Assembly (NCBI GenBank): GCA_965207915.1
Contig: OZ242304.1
Span: 2,170,001-2,234,000 of the forward strand
DNA length: 64,000 nucleotides
Reading direction: 5' to 3'
Source of the DNA: VXNJ01 sp009840625
GTDB lineage: Bacteria > Chloroflexota > UBA11872 > VXNJ01
Part shown: one piece after another, positions 8,202 through 17,082 of the stretch
Layout: every line of letters begins with the position of its first letter
Position numbering within the stretch: position 1 is the stretch's first letter
Program-made: the position numbers and the translations under genes
Notes under the pieces: model-generated
Seen by the model: the letters and a program-made list of their open reading frames with translations, nothing else
Told to the model about the DNA's origin: nothing
Databases searched by the model: none

Positions 8202-8666
8202 TTGTCCTCGTCGAGCCGGCTGACGCATGCCGGCATCGTGGTTGCCGACATGGACCGGATGATCGGGTTTTTCAGCGATGCGCTCGGATTCGAAATCCAG
8301 CATCGGTTCCGCCGCGGGGACGAATTCACCGAAATGGTTGTCGGCCTCAAGAACGCCGACGTGGAAGTCGCGATTCTGGGCACCGCCGCATCACCGCGCC
8401 AGCTGGAACTGCTCTGCTATCACTCGCATCCGGACCGGCCCGGACCCAGGCTGGCGAACGCCCTGCACGCCAACCACATAGCGGTTGAGACCGACGACGC
8501 AGCCGGCATGCACGAAAGGATGCTGGCCGCAGGCGGGCGACCCATCTCCGGTCTGGTAGAGGCTCCGGGCGGAGCGAAGACGGTCTGCTACGCCTACGAC
8601 CCGGAGGGCGGCATCATCGAGATCATCCAGGTGCACGACAGGGCCAACGAGTACCCGCCGGGTTAG
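8202..8666 (+). CDS. VOC (glyoxalase/extradiol dioxygenase) family protein
   Basis: 154 residues with the paired beta-alpha-beta-beta-beta modules of the vicinal-oxygen-chelate fold: module one from LTHAGIVVADMDRMIGFFSDALGFEI, module two from NHIAVETDDAAGMHERML. His8 of the first strand, His91 in ANHIAV and Glu near the C-terminus (GGIIEIIQ) are the likely metal ligands. Small proteins of this type act as glyoxalases, epimerases or dioxygenases; this one resembles the methylmalonyl-CoA epimerase/lactoylglutathione lyase-like group without deciding features. The TTG start abuts the previous stop codon, so translation is probably coupled to it. Confidence 0.82.
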   Translation: MSSSSRLTHAGIVVADMDRMIGFFSDALGFEIQHRFRRGDEFTEMVVGLKNADVEVAILGTAASPRQLELLCYHSHPDRPGPRLANALHANHIAVETDDAAGMHERMLAAGGRPISGLVEAPGGAKTVCYAYDPEGGIIEIIQVHDRANEYPPG

Positions 8667-8673
8667 CCGCACT

Positions 8674-8687
8674 CGCCCGGCCGGGCG
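8674..8687. terminator. GC-rich palindrome in a convergent gap, possible bidirectional terminator
   Basis: CGCCCGGCCGGGCG is a perfect 14-bp palindrome in the 36-nt space between two convergent genes. It can form a 5-bp hairpin with a 4-nt loop on either strand. No T-run follows in either direction, so intrinsic termination is only a possibility suggested by position. Confidence 0.3.
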
Positions 8688-8702
8688 TCCCGCTGGCAAG
8701 GC

Positions 8703-10577
8703 CTAGTAGTAGAGGCGCTGGCTCCGCTTTTGCTGGTCGTACTCGGCCCGCATCGCCACAACGTCCTCGTAGGAGGAGACTTCGGGCACCGAAACGTCCC
8801 ACCAGACGCCGGTGTCCGCGGCCCAGCGCGAGGGTTCGACTTCACATTCGATCAGGACCGGCTGGCGGGTAACCGAATCGGCCTGGCGCAGGGCGGCGCG
8901 CAACTCCTCCAGGCTGGTCGCCGTCAGCCCGACCGCACCGAGCGATTCGGCATTCTTGACGAAGTCGATTCCCGCATAGGCGCCGGTGAGACGGTCGGTC
9001 GCCTCTTCGCGGGTGCGGAATTCGTTCCCGAACGCGCGGCCGGTTTTTGCCTCTTGCAGTTTGCGGATGATCTGGAAGCCGTGATTGTTGGCCACCACGA
9101 TAACGATCTTTAGGCCCTCTTTGGCGGCGGTGACGATTTCGGTGTTATTCATCAGGTAGGTGCCGTCGCCGATGAAGGTATAGACGCTGGCCTCGGGCCG
9201 GGCCAGCTTGGCTCCCAGCGCGGCCGGCAATTCCCAACCCATGCAGGAGAAGCCGAATTCGACCAGCGGCTGACCGCTGTCCGCCGAGATCCATTGCTGC
9301 TGTACGTCGCCCGGTGGAGATCCGGCCGCCACCGTGACGAAATCCCCCGAATCCAGGTGTTCATTGAGCGCCTGGATCACTTGGGCCTGGTTCATGCCTT
9401 CGCCCGGCGCCGGCGGCCTGACTTCGGTGTCGAGCTGGACCCGCCATTCCTGGTTGAGGCGCCGCGCGCGCTCGGTCCAATCCGGGTCGGCCCGGTAATC
9501 GGATGCGGCCAGGAGCAGCTGTTCTAGCGCGATGCGGGCGTCGGCCTCCACCGCCAGCCCGCCCTGCTTGTAGGCGTCATGCCCGGCGACGTTGATGTTC
9601 AGGAACGCCACTTCGGGGTTCTGGAAGAGCGAATTGGAGCCCGTCGCAAAGTCTGAATAGCGGGTGCCGATGCCGATCACCAGATCGGCTGCGGCCGCGA
9701 TCTGGGCGGCCTGCGGGGTCCCACAGACCCCCATCCCGCCGAGCGCCAGATCGCCGGCCAACCGTCCCGCGGAAAGCCCGGCGTGCGTCTCCCCGATCGG
9801 GATTCCGCAGGTGCGGGCAACCTCGCCGAGCACCCCTTCGGCGTCGGAATAAATCGCGCCGCCGCCCGCCAGGATTACCGGATTGCGGGCCGACCGCAGC
9901 AGCTCAGCGGCGGCGTTGATGGCATCGGGATTCGGGTATGGCCGGGCGATCGTCCAGGTGCGTTCGTTGAAGAAATGGACCGGCCAGTCATAGGCCATCA
10001 TTTGCACGTCCTGGGGCAGCGCGATCGTTACCGCGCCGGTTTCGCGCACGTCGGTCAGCACGCGCATGGCTTCCGGCAGGGCGGTCAGCAGTTGTTCGGG
10101 CCTTGAAACGCGGTCGAAGAATCGGCTCACCGGCCGCAGAGTGTCGGCCGCCGAGGTGTCGAAGCTGACCGGGTGCTCAAGCTGCTGGAGAACCGGTCCC
10201 TGGTGACGGGTGGCGTAGTTGTCGGACGCAAAAAGTAGCACCGGCAAGCGGTTGATCGTGGCGGTGGCGGCACCGGAAACCATGTTGGTGGTCCCCGGCC
10301 CGATCGATGCGGTGCAAGCCATTACGGCGCGCCGTCGCATGGCCTTCGAATATCCGGATGCGGTGTGCACCATCGCCTGCTCATTGTGCGGCTGGTGGTA
10401 GCGCAGCAGGCCGCGCTCTTCCTCAAGGGCCTGGCCCAGCCCAGCCACGTTGCCGTGACCGAATATGCCGAACATGCCGTTGATCAGGCGTTGGCGTTCG
10501 CCGTCGAATTGACTGTACTGGGCGGCCAGAAAGCGTACGATCGCCTGGCCGGCGGTAAGCCGCATTGTTGCGGACAT
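8703..10577 (-). CDS. iolD: ThDP-dependent 3D-trihydroxycyclohexane-1,2-dione hydrolase (IolD) homologue
   Basis: 624 residues from the ATG at 10577 (MSATMRLTAGQAIVRFL), close to the usual IolD length. In myo-inositol degradation IolD opens the ring of trihydroxycyclohexane-1,2-dione to 5-deoxyglucuronate. The whole protein follows the IolD pattern: FGIFGHGNVAGLGQALE, the cofactor-domain NEQAMVHTASGYSKAMRRR, GGMGVCGTPQAA, IGIGTRYSDFATGS, and the ThDP/Mg2+ motif GDGTYLMNNTE...NNHG. No other recognisable iol gene is adjacent; the divergent neighbour is a DHDPS-family lyase. A related ring-opening activity is therefore also possible. Confidence 0.8.
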   Translation of the reverse strand: MSATMRLTAGQAIVRFLAAQYSQFDGERQRLINGMFGIFGHGNVAGLGQALEEERGLLRYHQPHNEQAMVHTASGYSKAMRRRAVMACTASIGPGTTNMVSGAATATINRLPVLLFASDNYATRHQGPVLQQLEHPVSFDTSAADTLRPVSRFFDRVSRPEQLLTALPEAMRVLTDVRETGAVTIALPQDVQMMAYDWPVHFFNERTWTIARPYPNPDAINAAAELLRSARNPVILAGGGAIYSDAEGVLGEVARTCGIPIGETHAGLSAGRLAGDLALGGMGVCGTPQAAQIAAAADLVIGIGTRYSDFATGSNSLFQNPEVAFLNINVAGHDAYKQGGLAVEADARIALEQLLLAASDYRADPDWTERARRLNQEWRVQLDTEVRPPAPGEGMNQAQVIQALNEHLDSGDFVTVAAGSPPGDVQQQWISADSGQPLVEFGFSCMGWELPAALGAKLARPEASVYTFIGDGTYLMNNTEIVTAAKEGLKIVIVVANNHGFQIIRKLQEAKTGRAFGNEFRTREEATDRLTGAYAGIDFVKNAESLGAVGLTATSLEELRAALRQADSVTRQPVLIECEVEPSRWAADTGVWWDVSVPEVSSYEDVVAMRAEYDQQKRSQRLYY

Positions 10578-10726
10578 GGCTGCGGCCCCATCCTGTTGGT
10601 GGTATGTCTCCGAATGTGCGCCGATTCTATGGGGGTTCGCTGCCAGCCTCCGGCGGTAGAAAATACGAGAGACAGCGGCGCCCGCCATTCAGCGCGCTAA
10701 CGACAGAAGGTCTCGGCCCCACCTCT

Positions 10727-11665
10727 ATGGATCTGTGCGGCATTGCGCCCGTCGTCCCCACTCCGTTCGACCCGACCGGTGGAAGCGTCGACCATCCCGG
10801 CTTGGACAACTTGTCGGACCTGCTGGCCGAGTCGGATGTTGGCGCGCTGGTTGCGCTGGGCGTGGCATCCGAATCGCGCGCCCTTTCCGAAAGCGAACGT
10901 TCCGCGGTGGTCGAAACCGTTGTTTCTTCGGCAAACGTTAGGAAACCGGTAATCGCCGGAGTGGACGGGTACACGCGAGCAGCGGTTGAGCAGGCCCGGT
11001 CCTATAGGAGCCTGGGAGTCGCCGCGGTCATGCTGCGCACCCCGCCCGGCTGCGCCGGCGCGGCGCTGGTAAACCATGTACGCGCGGTGGCCACCGCCGC
11101 CGACCTGCCGATCATGTTGCAGAACGCGCCCCGGGAAACGGGAGTCGACGTACTGCCGGACGACCTGGAACAGCTCTGCCGGCAGGTACCGTCGGTCTTT
11201 TCAATCAAGGAGGAGTCGGCTGCGGTCGGGGCGCGCACCTCGCAGTTGGCGGCGGCCGGTTTGCGGGTTTTCACCGGCAACGGGGGGATCAACTATCCCG
11301 AATTCGTGGCCCGCGGCGCGGTCGGCTGCGTCCCTGGTCTCGACCTGGCCCCGGCCTGGCTGCGGATCGACGGGCTGCTGCGCGAAGGATCCCGCGGGGC
11401 GGGGTTGGCCGAATACGAGAAAATCCTGCCCCTGCTGACCTTCGGAATGCAGTCACTGGATCTCTACATGCACTGCCAGAAGCGCTATTTCGAGCGCCTC
11501 GGGATGATCGGTTCGGCGCACGTGCGGGGGCCGGCGCAAGTATTCGATGATGTTTCGCGGGAGACCGCCGACCGGCTGTTTGCGGGCCTGGCGCGGCGGG
11601 GCGTGCCGGGATTCGAGCGCGCGGTCTTCGACTCCAAAACGGCCGGCGGACAGCAGAGACCTTGA
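10727..11665 (+). CDS. Dihydrodipicolinate synthase (DHDPS)/N-acetylneuraminate lyase-family protein
   Basis: 312 residues from the ATG at 10727, the normal length. The (beta/alpha)8 class I aldolase signatures are present: GIAPVVPTPFDPTGGSVD at the start, the Tyr-region equivalent PIMLQNAPRETG (with Gln/Asn where DHDPS has Tyr-Asn), and SIKEES, whose Lys forms the Schiff base with the 2-oxo acid. The family covers DHDPS, sialic acid lyase and several sugar-acid aldolases. The loss of the usual Tyr and the location away from lysine genes argue against true DapA. Its last 4 nt overlap the TTG start of pntAA, making it first gene of a five-gene operon. Confidence 0.83.
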   Translation: MDLCGIAPVVPTPFDPTGGSVDHPGLDNLSDLLAESDVGALVALGVASESRALSESERSAVVETVVSSANVRKPVIAGVDGYTRAAVEQARSYRSLGVAAVMLRTPPGCAGAALVNHVRAVATAADLPIMLQNAPRETGVDVLPDDLEQLCRQVPSVFSIKEESAAVGARTSQLAAAGLRVFTGNGGINYPEFVARGAVGCVPGLDLAPAWLRIDGLLREGSRGAGLAEYEKILPLLTFGMQSLDLYMHCQKRYFERLGMIGSAHVRGPAQVFDDVSRETADRLFAGLARRGVPGFERAVFDSKTAGGQQRP

Positions 11666-12834
11666 GCAATTCCCGGGTAGTTGCCGTGGCGCCGGCCGCG
11701 GACGATTCCGAACGTCGCGTCGCGATCGTACCGGGCGACGTCGGGATGCTGCTGGATTCCGGATACGAAGTGAGCGTGCTCTCCGGCGCCGGAGAGCGGG
11801 CTGGCCATGCGGACGCCGAGTACCGTTCCGCCGGGGCCGCCATCGCCGCCGACCGCGGCCAGCTGCTGGCCGGGGCCGCAGTGGCCGCGATCGCACCCTA
11901 CCCGGACGAAGGCGATCTGGCGGCCCTGCCCGCCGGAGCTACGGTGGTCGGTTTGCTGGATCCGATCGCCCGGGCCGGGCACGTTGCCGCAATCGCCGAG
12001 CGCGGGCTGCGAGCGTTCGCGTTCGAGATGGTTCCCCGGATTTCGCGCGCTCAGTCCCTGGACGCCCTGTCGGCGATGGCGACCTTGGCCGGCTACAAGG
12101 CGGTTCTGGTCGCAGCCAATCGGCTGCCGCAGATCTTTCCGCTGCTCATGACCGCGGCAGGTACCCTGGCCCCGGCCAAGGTGACGGTCTTGGGGGTCGG
12201 GGTGGCCGGTTTGCAGGCCATCGCCACCGCCAGGCGGCTGGGCGCCCGCGTGTCGGCTTACGACGTCCGCGAAGAAGTCCGCGAACAGGTCGAGAGCTTG
12301 GGTGCGCAGTTCATTGAACTGGATCTGGATGTTGCCGGCATTCAGACCGCTGGCGGCTACGCCCGCGATCAGTCGGCCGAATTCCTGCGCCGGCAGCGCG
12401 AGCAACTCGGCGCCGTCCTTGCCGACGCCGACGTGGTTATCACTGCAGCCCTCGTGGCCGGGGCCAGGGCGCCGGTCCTGGTGACAGATGAAATGCTGGC
12501 CAAAATGCAACCGGGATCGGTACTGATCGACCTAGCCGCGGCCAAGGGCGGAAACTGCGCGGCTTCGGCACCCGGCCAGACTGTCGATCGCGCCGGGGTA
12601 GCGGTGGTGGGCCTGAGTGATGCCGAATCGCAGCTGGCCGCGCACGCATCACAGATGTATTCCCGCAATCTGGCGCGTTTCCTGGCGCTACTGGCCGAAT
12701 GCGGCGACGACCCGTCCAAGGACGAAATCCTGGCCGAATCGCTGGTGGCGGCTGAGGGCAGCGTGCGCAGCCGGATGGTGTTGGAGCAACTCTGCCCGCA
12801 ACCGTCACCGGGAGAAGGTGATCCGGATGCCTGA
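11662..12834 (+). CDS. pntAA: NAD(P) transhydrogenase alpha subunit, soluble part 1
   Basis: 390 residues: domain I of the proton-translocating transhydrogenase, which binds NAD(H). The N-terminal half is AlaDH/PNT-like (ERRVAIVPGDVGMLLDSGYEV), and the second half holds a Rossmann fold with VLGVGVAGLQAIATARRLGARV. The long tail after VIDLAAAKGGN covers the rest of domain I. Together with the next two genes it moves hydride between NADH and NADP+ using the proton gradient. It starts at TTG overlapping the previous stop (TTGA), and its end overlaps pntAB by 8 nt. The three-gene split is the Rhodospirillum rubrum arrangement. Confidence 0.93.
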   Translation: MSNSRVVAVAPAADDSERRVAIVPGDVGMLLDSGYEVSVLSGAGERAGHADAEYRSAGAAIAADRGQLLAGAAVAAIAPYPDEGDLAALPAGATVVGLLDPIARAGHVAAIAERGLRAFAFEMVPRISRAQSLDALSAMATLAGYKAVLVAANRLPQIFPLLMTAAGTLAPAKVTVLGVGVAGLQAIATARRLGARVSAYDVREEVREQVESLGAQFIELDLDVAGIQTAGGYARDQSAEFLRRQREQLGAVLADADVVITAALVAGARAPVLVTDEMLAKMQPGSVLIDLAAAKGGNCAASAPGQTVDRAGVAVVGLSDAESQLAAHASQMYSRNLARFLALLAECGDDPSKDEILAESLVAAEGSVRSRMVLEQLCPQPSPGEGDPDA

Positions 12835-13108
12835 AGGACTTGTGTTGCCCACGATCCTGGCGCTTTCGGTGCTGCTGGGACTTGAACTGATCACCAAGGT
12901 GCCGCCCACCCTGCACACGCCGCTCATGTCCGGGGCGAATGCGATTTCCGGAATAACCATCGTGGGGGCGCTGGTCGCGGCCGGAGCTGCCGAGGGGCTC
13001 TGGCCGACGTTGCTGGGCACCCTGGCGGTGACCCTGGCGACCGTCAACGTGGTCGGCGGATTCCTGGTAACCGGACGCATGCTGAGCAAATTCAGGCGTC
13101 GCAAATGA
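12827..13108 (+). CDS. pntAB: NAD(P) transhydrogenase alpha subunit, membrane part 2
   Basis: 93 residues with three to four membrane segments (about 5-22, 32-55 and 58-82). PPTLHTPLMSGANAISGI is the conserved PntAB signature in the first loop. It supplies part of membrane domain II, which carries protons. The ATG at 12827 has a GGAGAAGG ribosome-binding site inside the end of pntAA. The stop overlaps the pntB start (ATGA). Confidence 0.94.
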   Translation: MPEGLVLPTILALSVLLGLELITKVPPTLHTPLMSGANAISGITIVGALVAAGAAEGLWPTLLGTLAVTLATVNVVGGFLVTGRMLSKFRRRK

Positions 13109-14487
13109 CCTCGGACGGCCTTATCGGAGCCGCCTATCTGATCGCGGCCGTCCTGCTGGTGGTCGGCCTGAAGGGCATGGCCTCGCCGCGCAGCGCGGTG
13201 CGCGGCAATCTGCTGGCCGCGAGCGGCATGCTGGTGGCGGTCCTGGCCACGTTGACGGCGTCCGAAATCGTGGAATTCCTGTGGATCGGAATCGGCCTCG
13301 CTGCGGGCGCCGGACTGGGTGCCGCGCTGGCCTTCCTGGTCCGTTTCACCGCAATGCCGCAACTGGTCGCGACCTTCAACGGATTCGGCGGGGCGGCCTC
13401 GGCGCTGGTGGCGGTCGCCGCCGCCCTGGTCGGCGCCGGGGCGGCGGCGGATTCGGTGCAGGTCACCGTATCGGTTGCCGCCGGGACCCTTATCGGGGTC
13501 TTGACGTTTACCGGTTCGCTGGTGGCGCTCATAAAACTGCAGGGGTTCGTGCGCTGGCAGCCGCGCATCAACTGGTTCCACCGCGGCAGCGCGTCGCTTC
13601 AGATACTGCTGGGCCTGGCGCTGGCGGGTATGTATGTCTACCAACCGGACTGGATCTGGTGGCTGCTCGGGGTGGCGCTCGTCGCCGCGGTCCTCGGATT
13701 GGCGCTGACGTTTCCCATCGGCGGGGCTGACATGCCGGTGGTGATATCGATGCTCAACTCGCTCTCCGGCGTTGCTGCGGCGGCAACCGGATTCGCCCTC
13801 GGGATCGAGATTCTGGTCATCGCCGGGTCGCTGGTGGGGGTAGCCGGCCTGATCCTGACCCTGATCATGAGCAGGGCGATGAACCGCTCGCTGGCCGACG
13901 TCGTGCTGCGCAACTTCGGGTCCGCCGGGACCACCTCGGCCGACGTCTACGACGGCCGCGTGACCGCCACCAGCCCGGATGAAGTGGCGATGGTCCTGGA
14001 GGTTGCCGACAGCGTGCAGATCGTTCCCGGATACGGAATGGCCGTCGCCCAGGCCCAGCACGCGGTTCGCGAGCTTTCGGACCACCTGAAAGCGGCCGGG
14101 GTCAAGGTCGGGTTCGCCATCCACCCGGTGGCCGGCCGCATGCCCGGGCACATGAACGTCCTGCTGGCGGAGGCCGACGTACCCTATGAAGAACTGCTCG
14201 AACTAGATCAAGCCAATCCGCGCATGCCGCAGACTGACGTCGCGATCGTTATCGGCGCCAATGACGTGGTGAACCCGGCCGCAGCGTCCGATCCGGGGAG
14301 CCCGATCTACGGCATGCCGATCCTGGAAGCCGGACGGGCCCGCACGGTCGTGGTGATCAAGCGTTCGCTCTCGCCCGGGTTCGCCGGAATACCCAACGAA
14401 CTCTTCGCTTCCGAAAACACGGTGATGCTGTTCGGCGACGGTCGCGAGATGACCGAGCAACTGCTCCGCGCGCTGAAGGCGGGCTAG
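13105..14487 (+). CDS. pntB: NAD(P) transhydrogenase beta subunit
   Basis: 460 residues. The first about 270 form the remaining membrane helices of domain II, including FNGFGGAASALVA and GADMPVVISMLNSLSG. The C-terminal domain III binds NADP(H), with IVPGYGMAVAQAQHAV, GFAIHPVAGRMPGHMNVLLAEA and GANDVVNPAA. All are typical of PntB. The whole transhydrogenase is intact and should supply NADPH from NADH. It follows pntAB with a 4-nt overlap and is followed 5 nt later by the permease gene. Confidence 0.95.
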   Translation: MTSDGLIGAAYLIAAVLLVVGLKGMASPRSAVRGNLLAASGMLVAVLATLTASEIVEFLWIGIGLAAGAGLGAALAFLVRFTAMPQLVATFNGFGGAASALVAVAAALVGAGAAADSVQVTVSVAAGTLIGVLTFTGSLVALIKLQGFVRWQPRINWFHRGSASLQILLGLALAGMYVYQPDWIWWLLGVALVAAVLGLALTFPIGGADMPVVISMLNSLSGVAAAATGFALGIEILVIAGSLVGVAGLILTLIMSRAMNRSLADVVLRNFGSAGTTSADVYDGRVTATSPDEVAMVLEVADSVQIVPGYGMAVAQAQHAVRELSDHLKAAGVKVGFAIHPVAGRMPGHMNVLLAEADVPYEELLELDQANPRMPQTDVAIVIGANDVVNPAAASDPGSPIYGMPILEAGRARTVVVIKRSLSPGFAGIPNELFASENTVMLFGDGREMTEQLLRALKAG

Positions 14488-14492
14488 CGACG

Positions 14493-15635
14493 GTGGTGAC
14501 CACCCGGCAACTGCGGCGCATATTTTTCGGGTTGGGGATCGCCGCACTGGTCGTCTACCTGGGCGGATTCGTGGTGGACGCCGGCCGCGAACTCGGCTCG
14601 GTGATCCTGATATTCCTCTTCGCCACGATGCTCAACCTGCTGCTGCTGCCGCCGGTGCGCTGGTTGCGCCGCCTGCGGCTGCGCGGGCACCCGATCCCCT
14701 ACACCCTGGCGGTTTTCCTGGTCGCGATCGGGGCATTCCTGCTGATCGCCGGTCTGGTGACCCTGTCGGTCCCCTACATGGTTCGCGACCTGCGCGAAAT
14801 CATCGACCGGCTGGGCGAATATTCCGAGGAGGTGAGCCAGCTTTACTCCTGGGCGCTTGACATATTGGCATCGCTGGGCATGCCGGTCACCAGCGTCGAA
14901 CAGGTCATCGACGATTACGCCAGCAACCTGCAGGGCCTGGTAGGCCAGGCCGCCACTGAAGTCCTGCAGGGCCTGACCTCGGTCGCCGCGGGAGCAATCA
15001 ATTTCGTTCTGGTCCTGATCGTGACCGTTTACATGATGTTGAACTGGGACCCGGTCCTGGCGAAGCTGCGCCGGCGATTGCCGACCTCCTGGTCGCGCTA
15101 CCTGGCGACCGGGGTCAGCACTGTAGAGAGCGCGTTCGGAGCCTACATGCTCGGGGTAATTACCGAGGTCGTGCTCTTTGCGATCGCGGTCGCCGTCGTA
15201 TTGCGGATCGCCGACGTGGACCCATGGCTGTTTCCGGCGGTGATATCCGGGCTGCTGCTGGCGGTGCCGATCGTCGGGGCCCTGATCGGCCTCCTGCTGC
15301 CGGTGCTGATCGCGTTGCTGGATTCGTGGACGGTTGCGGTGTTCTGGGTGGGCATTCCGCTACTGATCATCCAGGCGGTGTTGGAAAACCTGGTCCGGCC
15401 CAACGTCGTCGGGCAGGTCGCCGGCGTCAACCCGCTGGCGCTGATCGCCTCTGTCTTGGTCGGGGCCGCCCTGCTCGGTTTCTGGGGGATCCTATTCGGC
15501 GTTCCGGCAGGAGTCCTGATTTCACTGATTCTGCGGGCGATATTTCTGCGCTGGGCAGACGACGCCAGGGCGCGCGAGGACGGTGATGCCGCCAATTCCG
15601 AAGACGCGGATCCCGCCCCCGCCGAAAACGATTGA
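14493..15635 (+). CDS. AI-2E family transporter (PerM-like permease)
   Basis: 380 residues with about seven to eight membrane segments. The family pattern is clear: a paired hydrophobic N-terminus, a soluble loop of about 100 residues (EIIDRLGEYSEEVSQLY onward), then the conserved C-terminal helices with AVPIVGALIGLLLPVLIALLDSW, ENLVRPNVVGQVAGVNPLALI and FWGILFGVPAGVLIS. Members export varied solutes or act in Na+/H+ exchange; few truly handle autoinducer 2. The GTG start lies 5 nt after pntB, so it is probably the last gene of that operon. The polar tail is rich in Asp/Glu. Confidence 0.86.
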   Translation: MVTTRQLRRIFFGLGIAALVVYLGGFVVDAGRELGSVILIFLFATMLNLLLLPPVRWLRRLRLRGHPIPYTLAVFLVAIGAFLLIAGLVTLSVPYMVRDLREIIDRLGEYSEEVSQLYSWALDILASLGMPVTSVEQVIDDYASNLQGLVGQAATEVLQGLTSVAAGAINFVLVLIVTVYMMLNWDPVLAKLRRRLPTSWSRYLATGVSTVESAFGAYMLGVITEVVLFAIAVAVVLRIADVDPWLFPAVISGLLLAVPIVGALIGLLLPVLIALLDSWTVAVFWVGIPLLIIQAVLENLVRPNVVGQVAGVNPLALIASVLVGAALLGFWGILFGVPAGVLISLILRAIFLRWADDARAREDGDAANSEDADPAPAEND

Positions 15636-15663
15636 CCGCCGCTGCTGAACCGCGGCGCGGGGC

Positions 15664-17043
15664 TTAGCGGACCGGTGCCCCCGCTCCCGGCGAGGTTTGC
15701 CGGGCAAGCGCCGACCGCAGCCGGTCGGCCACTTCCGGCTCGCTATCGACGATGTTGGTCAACTCGTGGGGATCGATCTTGCCGTCGAAGAGGAGTTCGC
15801 GCCCTTCGGTGTGGTCGACAACCAGCTTGTAGCGCCCGTCGCACACCACGTCGAATCGAGTCACCCTGATCACCCGGTAGGAGCTGCTTGCACCCCTTGA
15901 GCCGCGTTGGTTCAGGCCCGAATAGGAGTAATCGTGCACTCCGCGGGCGCGGCCCTCCAGGGCCGGCCGCAGGGAAAGGCCGTCGCTGTCTCCCAGCGGT
16001 TCGGCCCCGGCCAGGTCGAGGAACGTCGGGCCCAGGTCGTTGACCTGCGCCAGCGCGTCGGACACTCGCCCGCCATCGATTCCCGGGCCGGCGATCACCA
16101 GCGGCACGCGCAGGGCGCCGTCGTAGAAGTTGGACTTTTCCCAGCAGTTGTGATCGCCCAGCATCTCGCCGTGGTCGGATGAGTAGACGACGATGGTGTT
16201 TTCCAGTTCGCCGCGACTTTCGATCGCATCCAGAATCCGTCCGGTGTGCCGGTCGATGTTCTCGATCATGGCGGTGTAGTTCTGGCGGATCCGGTGGTGG
16301 TCGCCGGGTTCGAACTCGGTGCTGTCCACCGGGCCCGGGAATTGGCGCCCCTGGACCGAATCCCACATGCTCTGGGTAACGTCGTTTGGTTCGTGCGGAC
16401 CCGTGTAGTTGATCTGCATGAACCAGGGCTTGCCAACCTCCACCTGTTCCAGGACGCTGAGGCAGTTGTCGGCGATCCAGTTGTCCGAATAAAGATCCTC
16501 GGGCAGCGGTGTCGGCTGGGTGTCAAGAAAGTAATGGCGGCTCTTTAAGTCCTTCACGTGAGCGTCGGCCCAGCCCTCGCGATGCAGCATCGCCATGTAC
16601 GGTCCGGCCGGCTCCTCGTCGCCGGTCACCACCCCCGCGTGTTTGCCCTCGTTGTCTATGCCGCGGGTGAACCCCCACTGGTCAAGCCAGCTGGAGCCGT
16701 CGGTCTTCCATTCCGCGGTGCCCTTGTGGAGGTCGACTTTGCCGACCGCGCAGACCTCGTATCCGGCGGCGCGCAGGTTCTGGTAGAAGAACGGCCCGTC
16801 CAGGGGCGTGTCGTCGTAGTTGTCGTTGACCCCGCAGCGCCAGAAATTGCGCCCGCTGGCCAGACAAGCCCGCGCCGGGGCACACAGCGGCGAACTGGTT
16901 ATCGTGTGCTCGAACCGCACCCCCCGCTCGGCCAATCGGGCCAGGTTCGGCGTCCGGATGTCCAGTTGCTCGTTCCAGGGCCCCCAGTCCCAGCGCTGCT
17001 GGTCGGGAAATATGAACAGTAGGTTGGGTGGGCGCTCGGCCAT
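15664..17043 (-). CDS. Type I sulfatase (arylsulfatase family)
   Basis: 459 residues. Opening PNLLFIFPDQQRWDWGPW carries the first metal-binding Asp; the nucleophile segment is CAPARACLASGR, in which Cys must be oxidised to formylglycine. Later VYSSDHGEMLGDH supplies Asp-His metal ligands, and WEKSNFYDGALRVPL the conserved Lys. There is no signal peptide, so it is predicted to be cytoplasmic and to hydrolyse sulfate esters after uptake. It is adjacent to and clearly related to the next sulfatase (both lack the DD/DE pair and have PDQ). No formylglycine-generating enzyme is encoded in the window. Some members of the superfamily act as phosphonate hydrolases. Confidence 0.9.
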   Translation of the reverse strand: MAERPPNLLFIFPDQQRWDWGPWNEQLDIRTPNLARLAERGVRFEHTITSSPLCAPARACLASGRNFWRCGVNDNYDDTPLDGPFFYQNLRAAGYEVCAVGKVDLHKGTAEWKTDGSSWLDQWGFTRGIDNEGKHAGVVTGDEEPAGPYMAMLHREGWADAHVKDLKSRHYFLDTQPTPLPEDLYSDNWIADNCLSVLEQVEVGKPWFMQINYTGPHEPNDVTQSMWDSVQGRQFPGPVDSTEFEPGDHHRIRQNYTAMIENIDRHTGRILDAIESRGELENTIVVYSSDHGEMLGDHNCWEKSNFYDGALRVPLVIAGPGIDGGRVSDALAQVNDLGPTFLDLAGAEPLGDSDGLSLRPALEGRARGVHDYSYSGLNQRGSRGASSSYRVIRVTRFDVVCDGRYKLVVDHTEGRELLFDGKIDPHELTNIVDSEPEVADRLRSALARQTSPGAGAPVR

Positions 17044-17082
17044 GGGGTCGCGACTCCTCGCTATGCGGTGGCGGGCTGGACT

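Noticed and set aside
12805..14151. A 448-codon minus-strand frame opposite pntB
   Set aside because: The translation is dominated by His, Gln, Arg and Asp and mirrors the codon pattern of pntAB/pntB. No domain or ribosome-binding site was seen.
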